Shown here: positions 17,302 through 25,615 of the stretch, one piece after another
Position numbering within the stretch: the first letter of the stretch is position 1
How the letters are laid out: each line of letters opens with the position of its first letter
Origin: Ruminococcus sp.
GTDB taxonomy: Bacteria; Bacillota; Clostridia; Oscillospirales; Ruminococcaceae
NCBI GenBank assembly: GCA_029062165.1
Contig: JAIDQQ010000020.1
Location: forward strand, 146,343-196,631
Direction: 5' to 3'
DNA: 50,289 bases
Made by a program: the position numbers and the translations under genes
The notes under the pieces: generated by a model
What the model was told of the DNA's origin: nothing
Database searches by the model: none
What the model saw: only the letters and a program-made list of their open reading frames with translations

Positions 17302-17574
17302 TCATACTTTGAAATTCTGATAAACTGCTAATTCCTTTTCTATATCTTCATCACTCTGATTAAGATAAGACAATCCCATTTTTCCATAAAATTCTATCAA
17401 ATCCAGCTTGCTCACTCCAAGTATTTCAGTTGCTTTGCCATAAGAAATTGTTAAATCTCTGATATAAGGATAAAGCATCATAGCATTACGTTCAAATATT
17501 CTGTAATCATCTGCTTTGTTAATCCAGTCTTCCATTTCTTTTGGTACTGTAATATTCACATTTGCCATATTCAT
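17302..17574 (-). CDS. UPF0175 family small protein (antitoxin-like)
   Basis: A 90-residue protein with the family pattern: an N-terminal strand NVNITVPKEMEDWIN, then RNAMMLYPYIRDLTISYGKATEILGVSKLDLIEFYGKMGL. UPF0175 proteins often sit before a PIN-like DUF3368 toxin; no such partner remains here. A promoter (TTGAAA, 17 bp, TATAAT) and a GAAAGGAAG ribosome site precede it. Confidence 0.8.
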   Translation of the reverse strand: MNMANVNITVPKEMEDWINKADDYRIFERNAMMLYPYIRDLTISYGKATEILGVSKLDLIEFYGKMGLSYLNQSDEDIEKELAVYQNFKV

Positions 17575-17610
17575 AATAATGCTTCCTTTCTGTATAATTT
17601 CTATAATATA

Positions 17611-17639
17611 ATTATATCATATTCCGACTTGCTTTTCAA
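17611..17639 (-). promoter_or_regulatory. Promoter of the UPF0175 gene
   Basis: On the minus strand TTGAAA, 17 bp, TATAAT. Confidence 0.7.
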
Positions 17640-17724
17640 CGTATTTTATAAAAAATATGTTATTTCTCTGAATTTTGCTTCAAATAAAGGAGAGCATTTC
17701 ATATAAATACTGTGACATTTTATA

Positions 17725-18744
17725 TTATTTTACGTCTTTCAACTGCTTACATTTTGAATCGTAACGATATATTCTGTAAGTCAGCACATCGTCATCATTG
17801 AACTGACTATTTGTTACCATAAGATTACTTTTAAGCTGACTTACCGGAAACGTATTTTTCGGGTGCAGGTACACTTCATGTATGCTGATAAAAACAGCAT
17901 AATAATCACCACTGAAGATTTCTGATATTTTTTCCGCAACTTCCGGATAGAAAATTGCAGAAGCTCCGTTGAGATGTGCAGTATTTGTAACCACAACCAT
18001 AGGTCTTAATTTATTTATTTTAAGTTTGCCATTCTTAACAAGTTCAAGTGCTTCGTCCACTGAAAATCCACTGCATTGTCTGTTATATAACTCACTCATA
18101 TTGAAAAACAGACGTTCAGGATATAGTACACACGAATTATTTACTGCATCTTGCATAATCTGTTCAGCAGATACGTTATATTTTTTAAGTATTTCGTTTG
18201 TGACTTTTGAAGACATGAATTGTCCGTCATTATGTGAAACTTTCATGTATGCACATATTGCCATATCTCCGAAACGACTGTATACCGCATTTTCAAGACG
18301 AACAGAATTTTTTGCAAAATTAATCGCTCTTATCATCAGACGTGGTTTCAGATTTTCATAATTGTCAGCGATTAAAATATCATCAATTTCAGTACCAGTA
18401 TTCTGGGAGAGTATTTCCTGTGCAATTGTTTCCATAATGGTTTCTATGTCTGATTTCACAGCATCTTTATAGTACGCATCGAGATTGAAACGTATTTTTG
18501 TTTCCAATCCCTTATTTTTATCAGGATTGCAGTTACATATAAGGTAGTTGCCATTAAGTATTTCGCTGTTGCTGTTATGATATACTTTGTTCGTATTTTT
18601 AATAATTCCTGCAAGTTCACTGTTATCTGCTGATAAACCGTCTGCATAAATCTGCAAATCAGTTTCGTTAAAAGAAAAACGATTGTCTTTCATAAGCATA
18701 TCTATTATTTCAAGTCCGAATTTTAAAATATCACTGTTTACCAT
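17725..18744 (-). CDS. DUF5688 family protein
   Basis: A 339-residue cytoplasmic protein of a family common in Ruminococcus and Lachnospiraceae accessory DNA. Family-like segments are RPMVVVTNTAHLNGASAIFY and SIHEVYLHP toward the C-terminus. No catalytic motif is visible and the role is unknown. ATG 18744 follows TAAAGGAG. It is intact although both neighbours are degraded. Confidence 0.8.
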   Translation of the reverse strand: MVNSDILKFGLEIIDMLMKDNRFSFNETDLQIYADGLSADNSELAGIIKNTNKVYHNSNSEILNGNYLICNCNPDKNKGLETKIRFNLDAYYKDAVKSDIETIMETIAQEILSQNTGTEIDDILIADNYENLKPRLMIRAINFAKNSVRLENAVYSRFGDMAICAYMKVSHNDGQFMSSKVTNEILKKYNVSAEQIMQDAVNNSCVLYPERLFFNMSELYNRQCSGFSVDEALELVKNGKLKINKLRPMVVVTNTAHLNGASAIFYPEVAEKISEIFSGDYYAVFISIHEVYLHPKNTFPVSQLKSNLMVTNSQFNDDDVLTYRIYRYDSKCKQLKDVK

Positions 18745-18787
18745 ATTTTACTCCTTTAATATTTGCTATATATTTTTCATAATGATT

Positions 18788-20367
18788 TCACTTTATTATT
18801 TTTTCAATTTTACAGGAATGGGGTTTATTTTCATTGTTCTTGTCATAATTGATTCCAACAAGTAAAATTTCTTCTGTATAATCTTTCAGGCACTCAGCGT
18901 AATTTCTGTTTTTTATCTGGTTCAGTGCAGTGATTATATTTCAGTTCAACTATAAAAGCAGGCATATTGCAATTTGAACGGGGCAAAAACACAAGGTCAG
19001 CAAATCCTTTTCCGGCTGGAAATTCTCTGTGTATAGTATAATTCTTTCTTGCTGAATAGTATGCGATTGAAATAACACAGGAAAGTGAATTTTCGTTGTT
19101 ATATTGCAGAATAGAAGTATTATCAGAATGACTTTTATCAAGGTATTCCGCAACTTTTTCTTCATCGCAGTTCAATGTGGCATTAAGTAATTCGTCAGAC
19201 ATATTTATAGATTTTATTACTTCTTCCCAGCCACCATCTTCTATTGAATTAATAAACTCCTGCTGTATTTCACTGTTCGGAATCCATACTTCGCCTGTTC
19301 CCACATTTGAAGTATCTCTAGTAAGTTAAATAGCCAAGATGCACAAGAAGAGTAAGAATATCATCTGCACTGTTCATTGAAGTCATATCATTCTGAAACT
19401 TTGTAGTATTTATTAAAACTTTTTCTCCAGCAACAAGCATAGTAATCTTGTCTTTCAATCCATCAAAATTAGTGCTTATATGAATTTTCAGGGCTTCATA
19501 AGTTTCAGTAGAAGTCCAGTAATTATTATAGTCATGACCTGTCATTGACATTACTACAGAACGTGGATTATAAACAGAGATATTTTTTATATTATATCCA
19601 TCATACCATCGCTTTGTTTCACTGAATGACATATCATATCTTTCACAGAGTTCCCTGACTTCTCCTTCTATAAACCCTGTAAATTCAGTATAATCACGTG
19701 CATTCGTCATTGAAATTTCAGTAAACATATTTATTGCAGAATGTCTGCCATACTTTTTTATCGGAAGAATACCTGTCATATATGCAAGGGCAACGTAACT
19801 CTGTCCCTTGAAAAGATTGCAGAGGAAATCAAGATATATTTTCTGTGCATCGGCATTGTTTTTCTTGTCTCTGAGTACACAGTCCCATTCATCAATTATA
19901 AACACAAACATCTGGGAGGTATAGTCAGAAATCTGTTCAAATGCAAACGGCAGGTCGGTATCATCAATATCAATATCAAAATTCTTCTTCAGTTCATCAG
20001 TGACACGTTTTTGTAATAGTTCAATCATTTCTTCAACAGTTTTTGTACAGTTGGCAAATTTTTGCATATCAAGACGTATCACATCATATTTATTAAGATA
20101 TTTCTCAAAAGAATCAGCCTTGGATATTTTCAGATTACTGAACATTTCCTTTTAATCACAGCCCTTACTGTAGTAAGCTACCAGCATATCAGCCGTCATA
20201 GATTTTCCAAAACGTCTCGGACGGCTTACACAAATAAATTGTTGTTCTGTGAAAACCACTTTATTTGTAAGTTTTATAAGTTCACTTTTATCAATATAAA
20301 TTTCAGAATTTAAAGCACGTTCAAAATTAATATTGTTAGGATTAAGAAAAATTCCCATGAATATCAC
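18788..20367 (-). pseudogene. AAA-ATPase-like / PD-(D/E)XK protein (DUF1703 type), broken by one stop and two frameshifts
   Basis: Pieces at 20152-20367, 19318-20145 and 18894-19304 belong to one family: N-terminal AAA region with QFICVSRPRRFGKSMTADML (degenerate Walker A), Walker B-like FIIDEWDCVLRD, then a C-terminal PD-(D/E)XK nuclease-like region (FPAGKGFADLVFL and AFIVELKYN). A TAA stands after YSKGCD, where relatives often have Ser. A frameshift follows HLGYLTY and another follows LKYNHC; the original end reads on to TGA at 18788. Members are abundant in gut anaerobes, and their function is unsettled. Confidence 0.85.
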
Positions 20368-20556
20368 CCATCATTATTATACAACATTACAAGATAAAAA
20401 GCAATATATTTTGTCAAAGTTTGGATTTAACATTTTTAACAAACATCATTTTCTAATCAATTGACTGAAATAATTATCTGTTGTGGTTCAATGATTTTCG
20501 CAGTTTACTGTAGTTTTCAATTGCAAAATAATGGAATAAATTATCCTGATTTCAAA

Positions 20557-20585
20557 TTGACAAATTTATGAAAATATATTATAAT
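20557..20585 (+). promoter_or_regulatory. Promoter of the first recombinase-like gene
   Basis: TTGACA, 17 bp, TATAAT: perfect consensus, 35 bp before ATG 20621. Confidence 0.88.
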
Positions 20586-20620
20586 TAGTATATGGAATAA
20601 TACCGAAAGGAAAACGTCAT

Positions 20621-21688
20621 ATGAAAAAGAAGAATTACAAAATCAGACAGGTCGAAACGGACGGTAAGCTTTACTATTTCTATGAAATGGAATGGAATCT
20701 TTACGGCAGGCGAGAACGTTTCTATGCTCCGACCGAGGAAGAACTCTGGGAGAAATTACAGCAGACCGAAGACGAAAAGCTAAAGTATATTTTGAAATCA
20801 GCTTCGGAAAATCCTGTGCTGAATGACTACATCAATGTATATTTCAAAGGACAGCTTAGTGTCGGAAATTCAATTGAGATGAAATCAGACCTGCTCTTTA
20901 TCAGAACAATAACTTCCGGTTCTGAGATAGACCGGAATATTACGGAACTATCGGCAGATGACATTCAGAATTACTACAATAAACTTACTGAAAAATACAG
21001 CACGGAAGAAATCAGCAGACTTCATGAAATTCTTACGGAAATTTTTCAGTCATTTAACCATATAGGCATACAGACCGCTGATTTGAGTAAAATACGGATT
21101 CCGGACATTAAAGCAGTACCTGATAAATCAAATAAACCTGAAAGAAATCTGTTGTCAGAAAATGAAATGAAAACTCTTATGATTCAGTGCAGGAGTTCAC
21201 GGAACAGTAACAATGCGTTTGTGATTATCTTTGCACTGTACACCGGAATTTATATGAATGATATTTTTGAAATCCGGAATCATGATGTCAGGCTTGATGA
21301 CGGAGCTGTCATTGTCCAAGACAGGACTGTTCCTGTATGTACTGAATGTATTGAATGGCTGAAAGAACGCATTGCAGACAAGGCTGTAGAAAGTGATGTA
21401 CTTTATAAGAATCCCGAACAGAAAGAAAATATCATCAGGAATTACTTGCAGTCAAATCCGGACGAATATCTTTTTACGAATGCAAGAGGAAACAAAACAA
21501 CATTTTATCCGGTTTCAAACTTTCTGAAGAATATTGCTGAAAAATGTGGAATTTCACGCAGTATCACTCCGCTTGTTCTGCACTGTTCGTACCTTGCAGA
21601 TGCCATAAAAAACGGAGCGGATATTGAAAAACTCAAAGCCGTTTACGGTCATGATGATAAATTTTACAGCAGTCTGATTAAAACATAA
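20621..21688 (+). CDS. Tyrosine-recombinase-fold protein lacking catalytic residues (paralogue 1)
   Basis: A 355-residue protein with integrase layout: N-terminal arm-binding-like domain (about 1-55, KIRQVETDGKLYYFYE), core-binding domain (about 65-160), C-terminal catalytic-type domain (about 175-355). Box I reads FALYTGIYMNDIFEIR where active enzymes have TGLR, so the first Arg is missing. Box II reads TPLVLHCSYLADAI where enzymes have TPHxLRH, so His, Arg and His are replaced by Leu, His and Cys. YGH is kept but no normally placed Tyr nucleophile is evident. It may bind DNA as an architectural or regulatory factor. Its own promoter and intact frame argue against a simple relic. Confidence 0.78.
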   Translation: MKKKNYKIRQVETDGKLYYFYEMEWNLYGRRERFYAPTEEELWEKLQQTEDEKLKYILKSASENPVLNDYINVYFKGQLSVGNSIEMKSDLLFIRTITSGSEIDRNITELSADDIQNYYNKLTEKYSTEEISRLHEILTEIFQSFNHIGIQTADLSKIRIPDIKAVPDKSNKPERNLLSENEMKTLMIQCRSSRNSNNAFVIIFALYTGIYMNDIFEIRNHDVRLDDGAVIVQDRTVPVCTECIEWLKERIADKAVESDVLYKNPEQKENIIRNYLQSNPDEYLFTNARGNKTTFYPVSNFLKNIAEKCGISRSITPLVLHCSYLADAIKNGADIEKLKAVYGHDDKFYSSLIKT

Positions 21689-21704
21689 AACAAAATTATT
21701 TCCC

Positions 21705-21733
21705 TTGACTTTATCCTGTAATTATGATAAAAT
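21705..21733 (+). promoter_or_regulatory. Promoter of the second recombinase-like gene
   Basis: TTGACT, 17 bp, TAAAAT, located just after the first gene ends. Confidence 0.78.
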
Positions 21734-21784
21734 ATCAATATACAAATAAAATATATGAATATTCAGTCAGGAAAGGAATTTGAA

Positions 21785-22984
21785 ATGGCAGATAAATTTG
21801 ATAAAAACAAGGTGAAACTCATTGAACTGAACGGAAGTTTTTACTATATGTATTCGTTTTCAAAAAAGGAAACCGGTAGCAAGGACAAGAAAATATACGC
21901 CAAATCCGAAGAAGAACTGGAAGAAAAAGTAATGGCATTCTACAGGGATATGCGAGCAGTTCCGAAAGTACAGACCACTTTGCTGAAAGACTATGTTGAC
22001 TACTGGGCTAAGAAGTCATTCGGCATTATTGAAATGCCTGAAATCGTGAAAATTCTGAATCTTTTCAATGTTATGGTCTATGACTACCTGAACGCTGATA
22101 TAACTGCAATAACTCTTGAAGATATGCAGAATTTCTATCGTAAGATGCAGAGGGATTTTCCATATAATAACGTGCAGAAGATAGACAATACACTACGTGC
22201 GGTTTTTGATTATGCGAACAAAGACGGCATAACAACGTTTGATTTCAATGAAATTCCGGTCTGTACGGAGCAGGACTGTGGAAGTGAAATATGTCCGATA
22301 GAATATCTTCCGACCCCTGAACAGCAGAAACATCTGCTTGAATACTGTCTCGCCGATACGAATACAAAGCGTTCAAGCTGGCTTCTCGTATTCACACTGA
22401 TGACCGGACTTCTTGCATCAAAAGCCGTGAAAATCAGGTACAGGGACTGCGATTTTGAAAACAAACAAGTAACTGTCAGTCTAACAAAGAATGTATTTCC
22501 ATTCCAGTTGAATGACGAAATCATAAACTGGCTGAAATCCATTATTGTCGAAAGAGCCGTTGAAGAATCCGTGAAAAATAACTGCTTACAGCAGACACTG
22601 GAGCATTACGGCTTGACTTCTGATATGATTGATTCAAAAAATATTATTCCGGAACAGGTAATATTCAACATCTGCAATAATCAGCAGTATATGGATATTT
22701 TTGTGAAGAACTATATGGAACAGAATCCTGATAACTACATTTTTGTCAATAAGAAATTCAAGCCTGTCATTATCAATAATTTACAGCATACACTTGATAT
22801 TGTCTGCAAAAAATGCGGTCTGCCGTCAGGTGTAACGCCTGTTTCACTTCACAAGGCTTTTATTGCAAAGGAACTCGAAGAAGGCAAATCAATTGAAATT
22901 CTGAAAAAGCGATACGGTTACGTCAATAAGGTAGCAATCAATAATATCAAGGCTTCCTATGACCTCAGAAAACTCCTGTTCTGA
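21785..22984 (+). CDS. Tyrosine-recombinase-fold protein lacking catalytic residues (paralogue 2)
   Basis: Start ATG 21785 is chosen because AAAGG lies eight bases upstream; an earlier in-frame ATG (21755) has no ribosome site. The 399-residue protein shares the plan and weak similarity of the preceding gene, including KKCG...TPVSLHKAF. Box I is LVFTLMTGLLASKAVKIR (Arg lost) and box II TPVSLHK (His, Arg, His replaced by Val, His, Lys); the GH motif has become YGY. Both paralogues show the same Arg-to-His change in box II, which suggests a common inactive ancestor and selection for a non-catalytic role. Confidence 0.78.
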   Translation: MADKFDKNKVKLIELNGSFYYMYSFSKKETGSKDKKIYAKSEEELEEKVMAFYRDMRAVPKVQTTLLKDYVDYWAKKSFGIIEMPEIVKILNLFNVMVYDYLNADITAITLEDMQNFYRKMQRDFPYNNVQKIDNTLRAVFDYANKDGITTFDFNEIPVCTEQDCGSEICPIEYLPTPEQQKHLLEYCLADTNTKRSSWLLVFTLMTGLLASKAVKIRYRDCDFENKQVTVSLTKNVFPFQLNDEIINWLKSIIVERAVEESVKNNCLQQTLEHYGLTSDMIDSKNIIPEQVIFNICNNQQYMDIFVKNYMEQNPDNYIFVNKKFKPVIINNLQHTLDIVCKKCGLPSGVTPVSLHKAFIAKELEEGKSIEILKKRYGYVNKVAINNIKASYDLRKLLF

Positions 22985-22990
22985 AAAAAG

Positions 22991-23018
22991 TACAGTCCTT
23001 TATGGGCTGTATTTTTTA
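22991..23018 (+). terminator. Terminator after the recombinase-like genes
   Basis: TACAGTCC / GGGCTGTA (one G-U pair), short loop, six T residues. Confidence 0.85.
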
Positions 23019-23062
23019 TTTGTATTTTATATTATAAATTAATAAAAAATAGTAAAAATATA

Positions 23063-23091
23063 TTGATGCATCTTTAAAAACATGGTATAAT
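23063..23091 (+). promoter_or_regulatory. Promoter of the TraX-like/RusA genes
   Basis: TTGATG, 17 bp, TATAAT. Confidence 0.75.
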
Positions 23092-23129
23092 ATTTAAGAA
23101 CAATATTATAAAAAGGCAGGCGAAATAAA

Positions 23130-23930
23130 ATAAAAAAATCAACAATTTCTGAAAATAATGTAAGTCTGACAACGGACAATTACCGTATTCTGAAATGGTG
23201 TGCGATGCTGTTTCTGACAGCCGATTCATTCAGCAATATGTATCATGATATATTGCAAATGGACAGAACAATCCGCTGTATTCTGCAAAGTATCGGGTAT
23301 ATTTCCGTTCCTCTGTATATATTTCTGGAAGTAAAATCTTTTCACTATACAGAACACAGATTCAGGCATCTTATGAAAATTCTGTGGGTTGGTCTGCTGA
23401 GTGAAGTACCATTCAGCATGATGATGACAGGAAATCCATTGAACACAAAGATACACAACGCTTGTCTGACGGCTTTTATCGGATTTGTCTGTATGTGGAT
23501 ATGTAACAGGGATTTCGGAACTGTATTCAGATGCATCACGACAAACAGAAAATTTCTGAATTTTGCTGATTTCTGTGTAAAGGGACTTCTTACAAGTATA
23601 TCAGCACTAACAGCCTATTGGCTTAATGCAGAATACGGACTTTATGCGATACCTATGCTGATGATTATGAACGGAGCCGAACACAGCAGGCACAAAAAAG
23701 CTGTTCAGGCAACAGCAGTTCTGATATGGTGTGTATTGCAGATTCTCAGCAAAAACTTCATAGCATTATCTGTTGTACTTGCTATACCACTGATTTACAT
23801 ATTACAGGACAAAAAATCTGTATGCAGTCTGAAAAATGATAAGTTCAGAAAATCAGAACGTTATTTTTATCCGCTACACATTATACTGATGGCAATTGTC
23901 AAATGCATTGCCGTGCTTCAAAAAATATAG
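23130..23930 (+). CDS. TraX-family membrane protein, probable ATA start
   Basis: TraX-type integral membrane proteins occur in conjugative elements and acetylate pilin in the F plasmid; here the substrate is unknown. The frame has about seven hydrophobic segments (IGYISVPLYIFLEV, LLTSISALTAYWL, IALSVVLAIPLIYIL and others). ATG 23205 is the first canonical start, but it has no ribosome site and would cut into the first membrane segment. The frame is open upstream, and ATA 23130 sits nine bases after AAGGCAGG, giving the natural N-terminus MKKSTISENNVSLTTDNY (266 residues). RusA follows after 13 bp. Confidence 0.72.
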   Translation: MKKSTISENNVSLTTDNYRILKWCAMLFLTADSFSNMYHDILQMDRTIRCILQSIGYISVPLYIFLEVKSFHYTEHRFRHLMKILWVGLLSEVPFSMMMTGNPLNTKIHNACLTAFIGFVCMWICNRDFGTVFRCITTNRKFLNFADFCVKGLLTSISALTAYWLNAEYGLYAIPMLMIMNGAEHSRHKKAVQATAVLIWCVLQILSKNFIALSVVLAIPLIYILQDKKSVCSLKNDKFRKSERYFYPLHIILMAIVKCIAVLQKI

Positions 23931-23943
23931 AAAGGACGAATTT

Positions 23944-24387
23944 ATGGAGCAACATGCTGAAATCGTCATTGACGTTGAACCTGTCGGCAAAGGCAGACCG
24001 AAATTTGCAAGACAGGGTAATTATGTAAAAACATATACTCCTGAAAAAACAGCTGAATACGAAAATCTTATTCAGACAGTCTACCGTCTGACTGCCAAAA
24101 ATGAACAGTATAAGACAGTGTATTTTCCTGCTGATACACCTGTTTCTGTACATATCAGAACTTTTTATGGTATTCCGAAACATACAGGCAAAGCAAAAGC
24201 CGAAGAAATGTTGTCAGGAAAAATCGTACCACTGAAAAAGCCTGATTTGGATAATATCTGCAAAATCGTCTATGATGCACTGAATGGTATTGCCTATGCA
24301 GATGACAAGCAGATAGCTGAATTGTCATGTCGCAAATTCTACAGCAGAAATCCACGTATTGAGATAACGATAAAAGAACTTTTGTAA
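23944..24387 (+). CDS. rusA: RusA-family Holliday-junction resolvase
   Basis: A 147-residue endonuclease that cuts four-way DNA junctions, common on phages and mobile elements. Start ATG 23944 follows GAAAGGACG. The N-terminus has the family pattern VIDVEPVGKGRPKF, and the metal-binding Asp residues are in KKPDLDNICKIVYDALNGIAYADDKQI. It is complete. Together with the ERF annealing protein at 33.3 kb it suggests phage-type recombination on this element. Confidence 0.9.
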   Translation: MEQHAEIVIDVEPVGKGRPKFARQGNYVKTYTPEKTAEYENLIQTVYRLTAKNEQYKTVYFPADTPVSVHIRTFYGIPKHTGKAKAEEMLSGKIVPLKKPDLDNICKIVYDALNGIAYADDKQIAELSCRKFYSRNPRIEITIKELL

Positions 24388-24411
24388 CGAAAATAGAATT
24401 TGTCAAAAATT

Positions 24412-24558
24412 TTGCCATACTGTAATGAAGTAAGATTTTTTGATAATGAAAATGGATTTTGTGAAATTGCTGAATACAGAAACGGTAAACTTATTCTGAA
24501 AAGCAGAAAAATTCCTGATTGGCTAAATAAACTTGCTGATTATCTGAAATTAAACTGA
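24412..24558 (+). CDS. Possible 48-residue protein or C-terminal remnant
   Basis: A frame starting at TTG 24412 encodes PYCNEVRFFDNENGF and ends WLNKLADYLKLN. There is no ribosome site, so it may be the tail of a lost gene. Composition is protein-like (Trp, Tyr, Phe spread), hence recorded. Confidence 0.25.
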   Translation: MPYCNEVRFFDNENGFCEIAEYRNGKLILKSRKIPDWLNKLADYLKLN

Positions 24559-24585
24559 AAAATAATAAAAAATACTAATTTTCTC

Positions 24586-24614
24586 TTGACAAATATTCCG
24601 AAATGTGCTATAAT
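24586..24614 (+). promoter_or_regulatory. Promoter of a 64-residue protein gene
   Basis: TTGACA, 17 bp, TATAAT: perfect consensus. Confidence 0.88.
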
Positions 24615-24660
24615 ATTTATATAATTTAACAATTTTCAGAAAGAAAGGAAAAGAGAAAAC

Positions 24661-24855
24661 ATGAAAATTCAGTGGATAAACAAGTGGAGTGGTGAGACAG
24701 GATACGTCAAGGTCATACACAATAAGGAACGGTATTTTGAGAATACTTTTGATGTGAACGAAGCAAAGAACTTTTCTATACGCACCATCAAGAAAATCAT
24801 GGGACATCTGGAACAGTTCTGCTCCGATAACACATATACTGTTGTTTCTGATTGA
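24661..24855 (+). CDS. Small unknown protein with its own strong promoter
   Basis: A 64-residue protein with ribosome site GAAAGGAAAAGAG before ATG 24661. It is mixed charged and aromatic (KIQWINKWSGETGYVKV), with a helical C-terminal part (RTIKKIMGHLEQF). No membrane segment and no family recognised. The strong promoter and following terminator show a real independent transcription unit. Confidence 0.65.
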   Translation: MKIQWINKWSGETGYVKVIHNKERYFENTFDVNEAKNFSIRTIKKIMGHLEQFCSDNTYTVVSD

Positions 24856-24897
24856 TAAAGCTCCCCATTTATATTAAATCTCCTATATTTACTAAAA

Positions 24898-24942
24898 AGC
24901 AGAAAAGGTAAGTGCAGTTTTGCATTTGTCTTTTCTGCTTTA
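24898..24942. terminator. Terminator between convergent genes
   Basis: AGCAGAAAAG / CTTTTCTGCT with an inner TGCA/TGCA helix, followed by T-rich DNA on the plus strand; it can serve both the small gene and the ABC operon. Confidence 0.75.
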
Positions 24943-24979
24943 TTATTAATTTATATATTTTTATTTAATAAATAATAAA

Positions 24980-25615
24980 TTAACTATATTTTATAATATT
25001 CATATTTGAAATTTCAATATTTCTGGTACATTTTTCTGCTATCTTCATATCATGAGTAACAATTATAACCGTTTTACCCATTTCATTTATTTTTTTCAGA
25101 AGTTCAATCACCATGTCAGCATTATTCCGGTCAAGTGAACCTGTCGGCTCATCTGCAAGGACAATATCACACTTTTTAACCATTAATCTTGCTAGTGCGA
25201 TACGTTGTTGTTCGCCACCAGAAAGTTTATATACTTTGTGATTTAATTTGTCTGTAAGTCCAACGTATTCCAGAGCCTGCTCAATTGTAACACTACTACG
25301 TGCTTTTTTTTTGATAATATTCATATTTTCAGCAACGGTTTTGTTTTCCACAAGGGCAAAATTCTGAAATAAAAAACCAACTTTATCACGATAATATTCT
25401 CTTTGATTATGTCGTTTCTGAATATCTTTTCCGTCAACGAGAATTTCACCACTGGTGACAGGTTCAATAGCACCAATCATATTTAAAAGTGTTGTCTTAC
25501 CGCTTCCGCTTGAACCGGTCAGGGCAATTAATTCACCATCTGAAATTTCCATATTCAGATTACGGAAAATAATATGTTCCTCGTACTGCTTACAGACATT
25601 TTTCAGAATAATCAT
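24980..25615 (-). CDS. ABC transporter ATP-binding protein of a bacteriocin locus
   Basis: A 211-residue nucleotide-binding subunit of the MacB/lantibiotic type. Walker A GSSGSGKTTLLNMIG, Q-loop FLFQNFALV, signature LSGGEQQRIALARL, Walker B IVLADEPTGSLD and switch His in VIIVTHD are all intact. Its start overlaps the end of the membrane-protein gene (ATGA-type overlap), so they are one transporter. In lactococcin-972-type clusters this pair exports or protects against the bacteriocin. Confidence 0.93.
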   Translation of the reverse strand: MIILKNVCKQYEEHIIFRNLNMEISDGELIALTGSSGSGKTTLLNMIGAIEPVTSGEILVDGKDIQKRHNQREYYRDKVGFLFQNFALVENKTVAENMNIIKKKARSSVTIEQALEYVGLTDKLNHKVYKLSGGEQQRIALARLMVKKCDIVLADEPTGSLDRNNADMVIELLKKINEMGKTVIIVTHDMKIAEKCTRNIEISNMNIIKYS

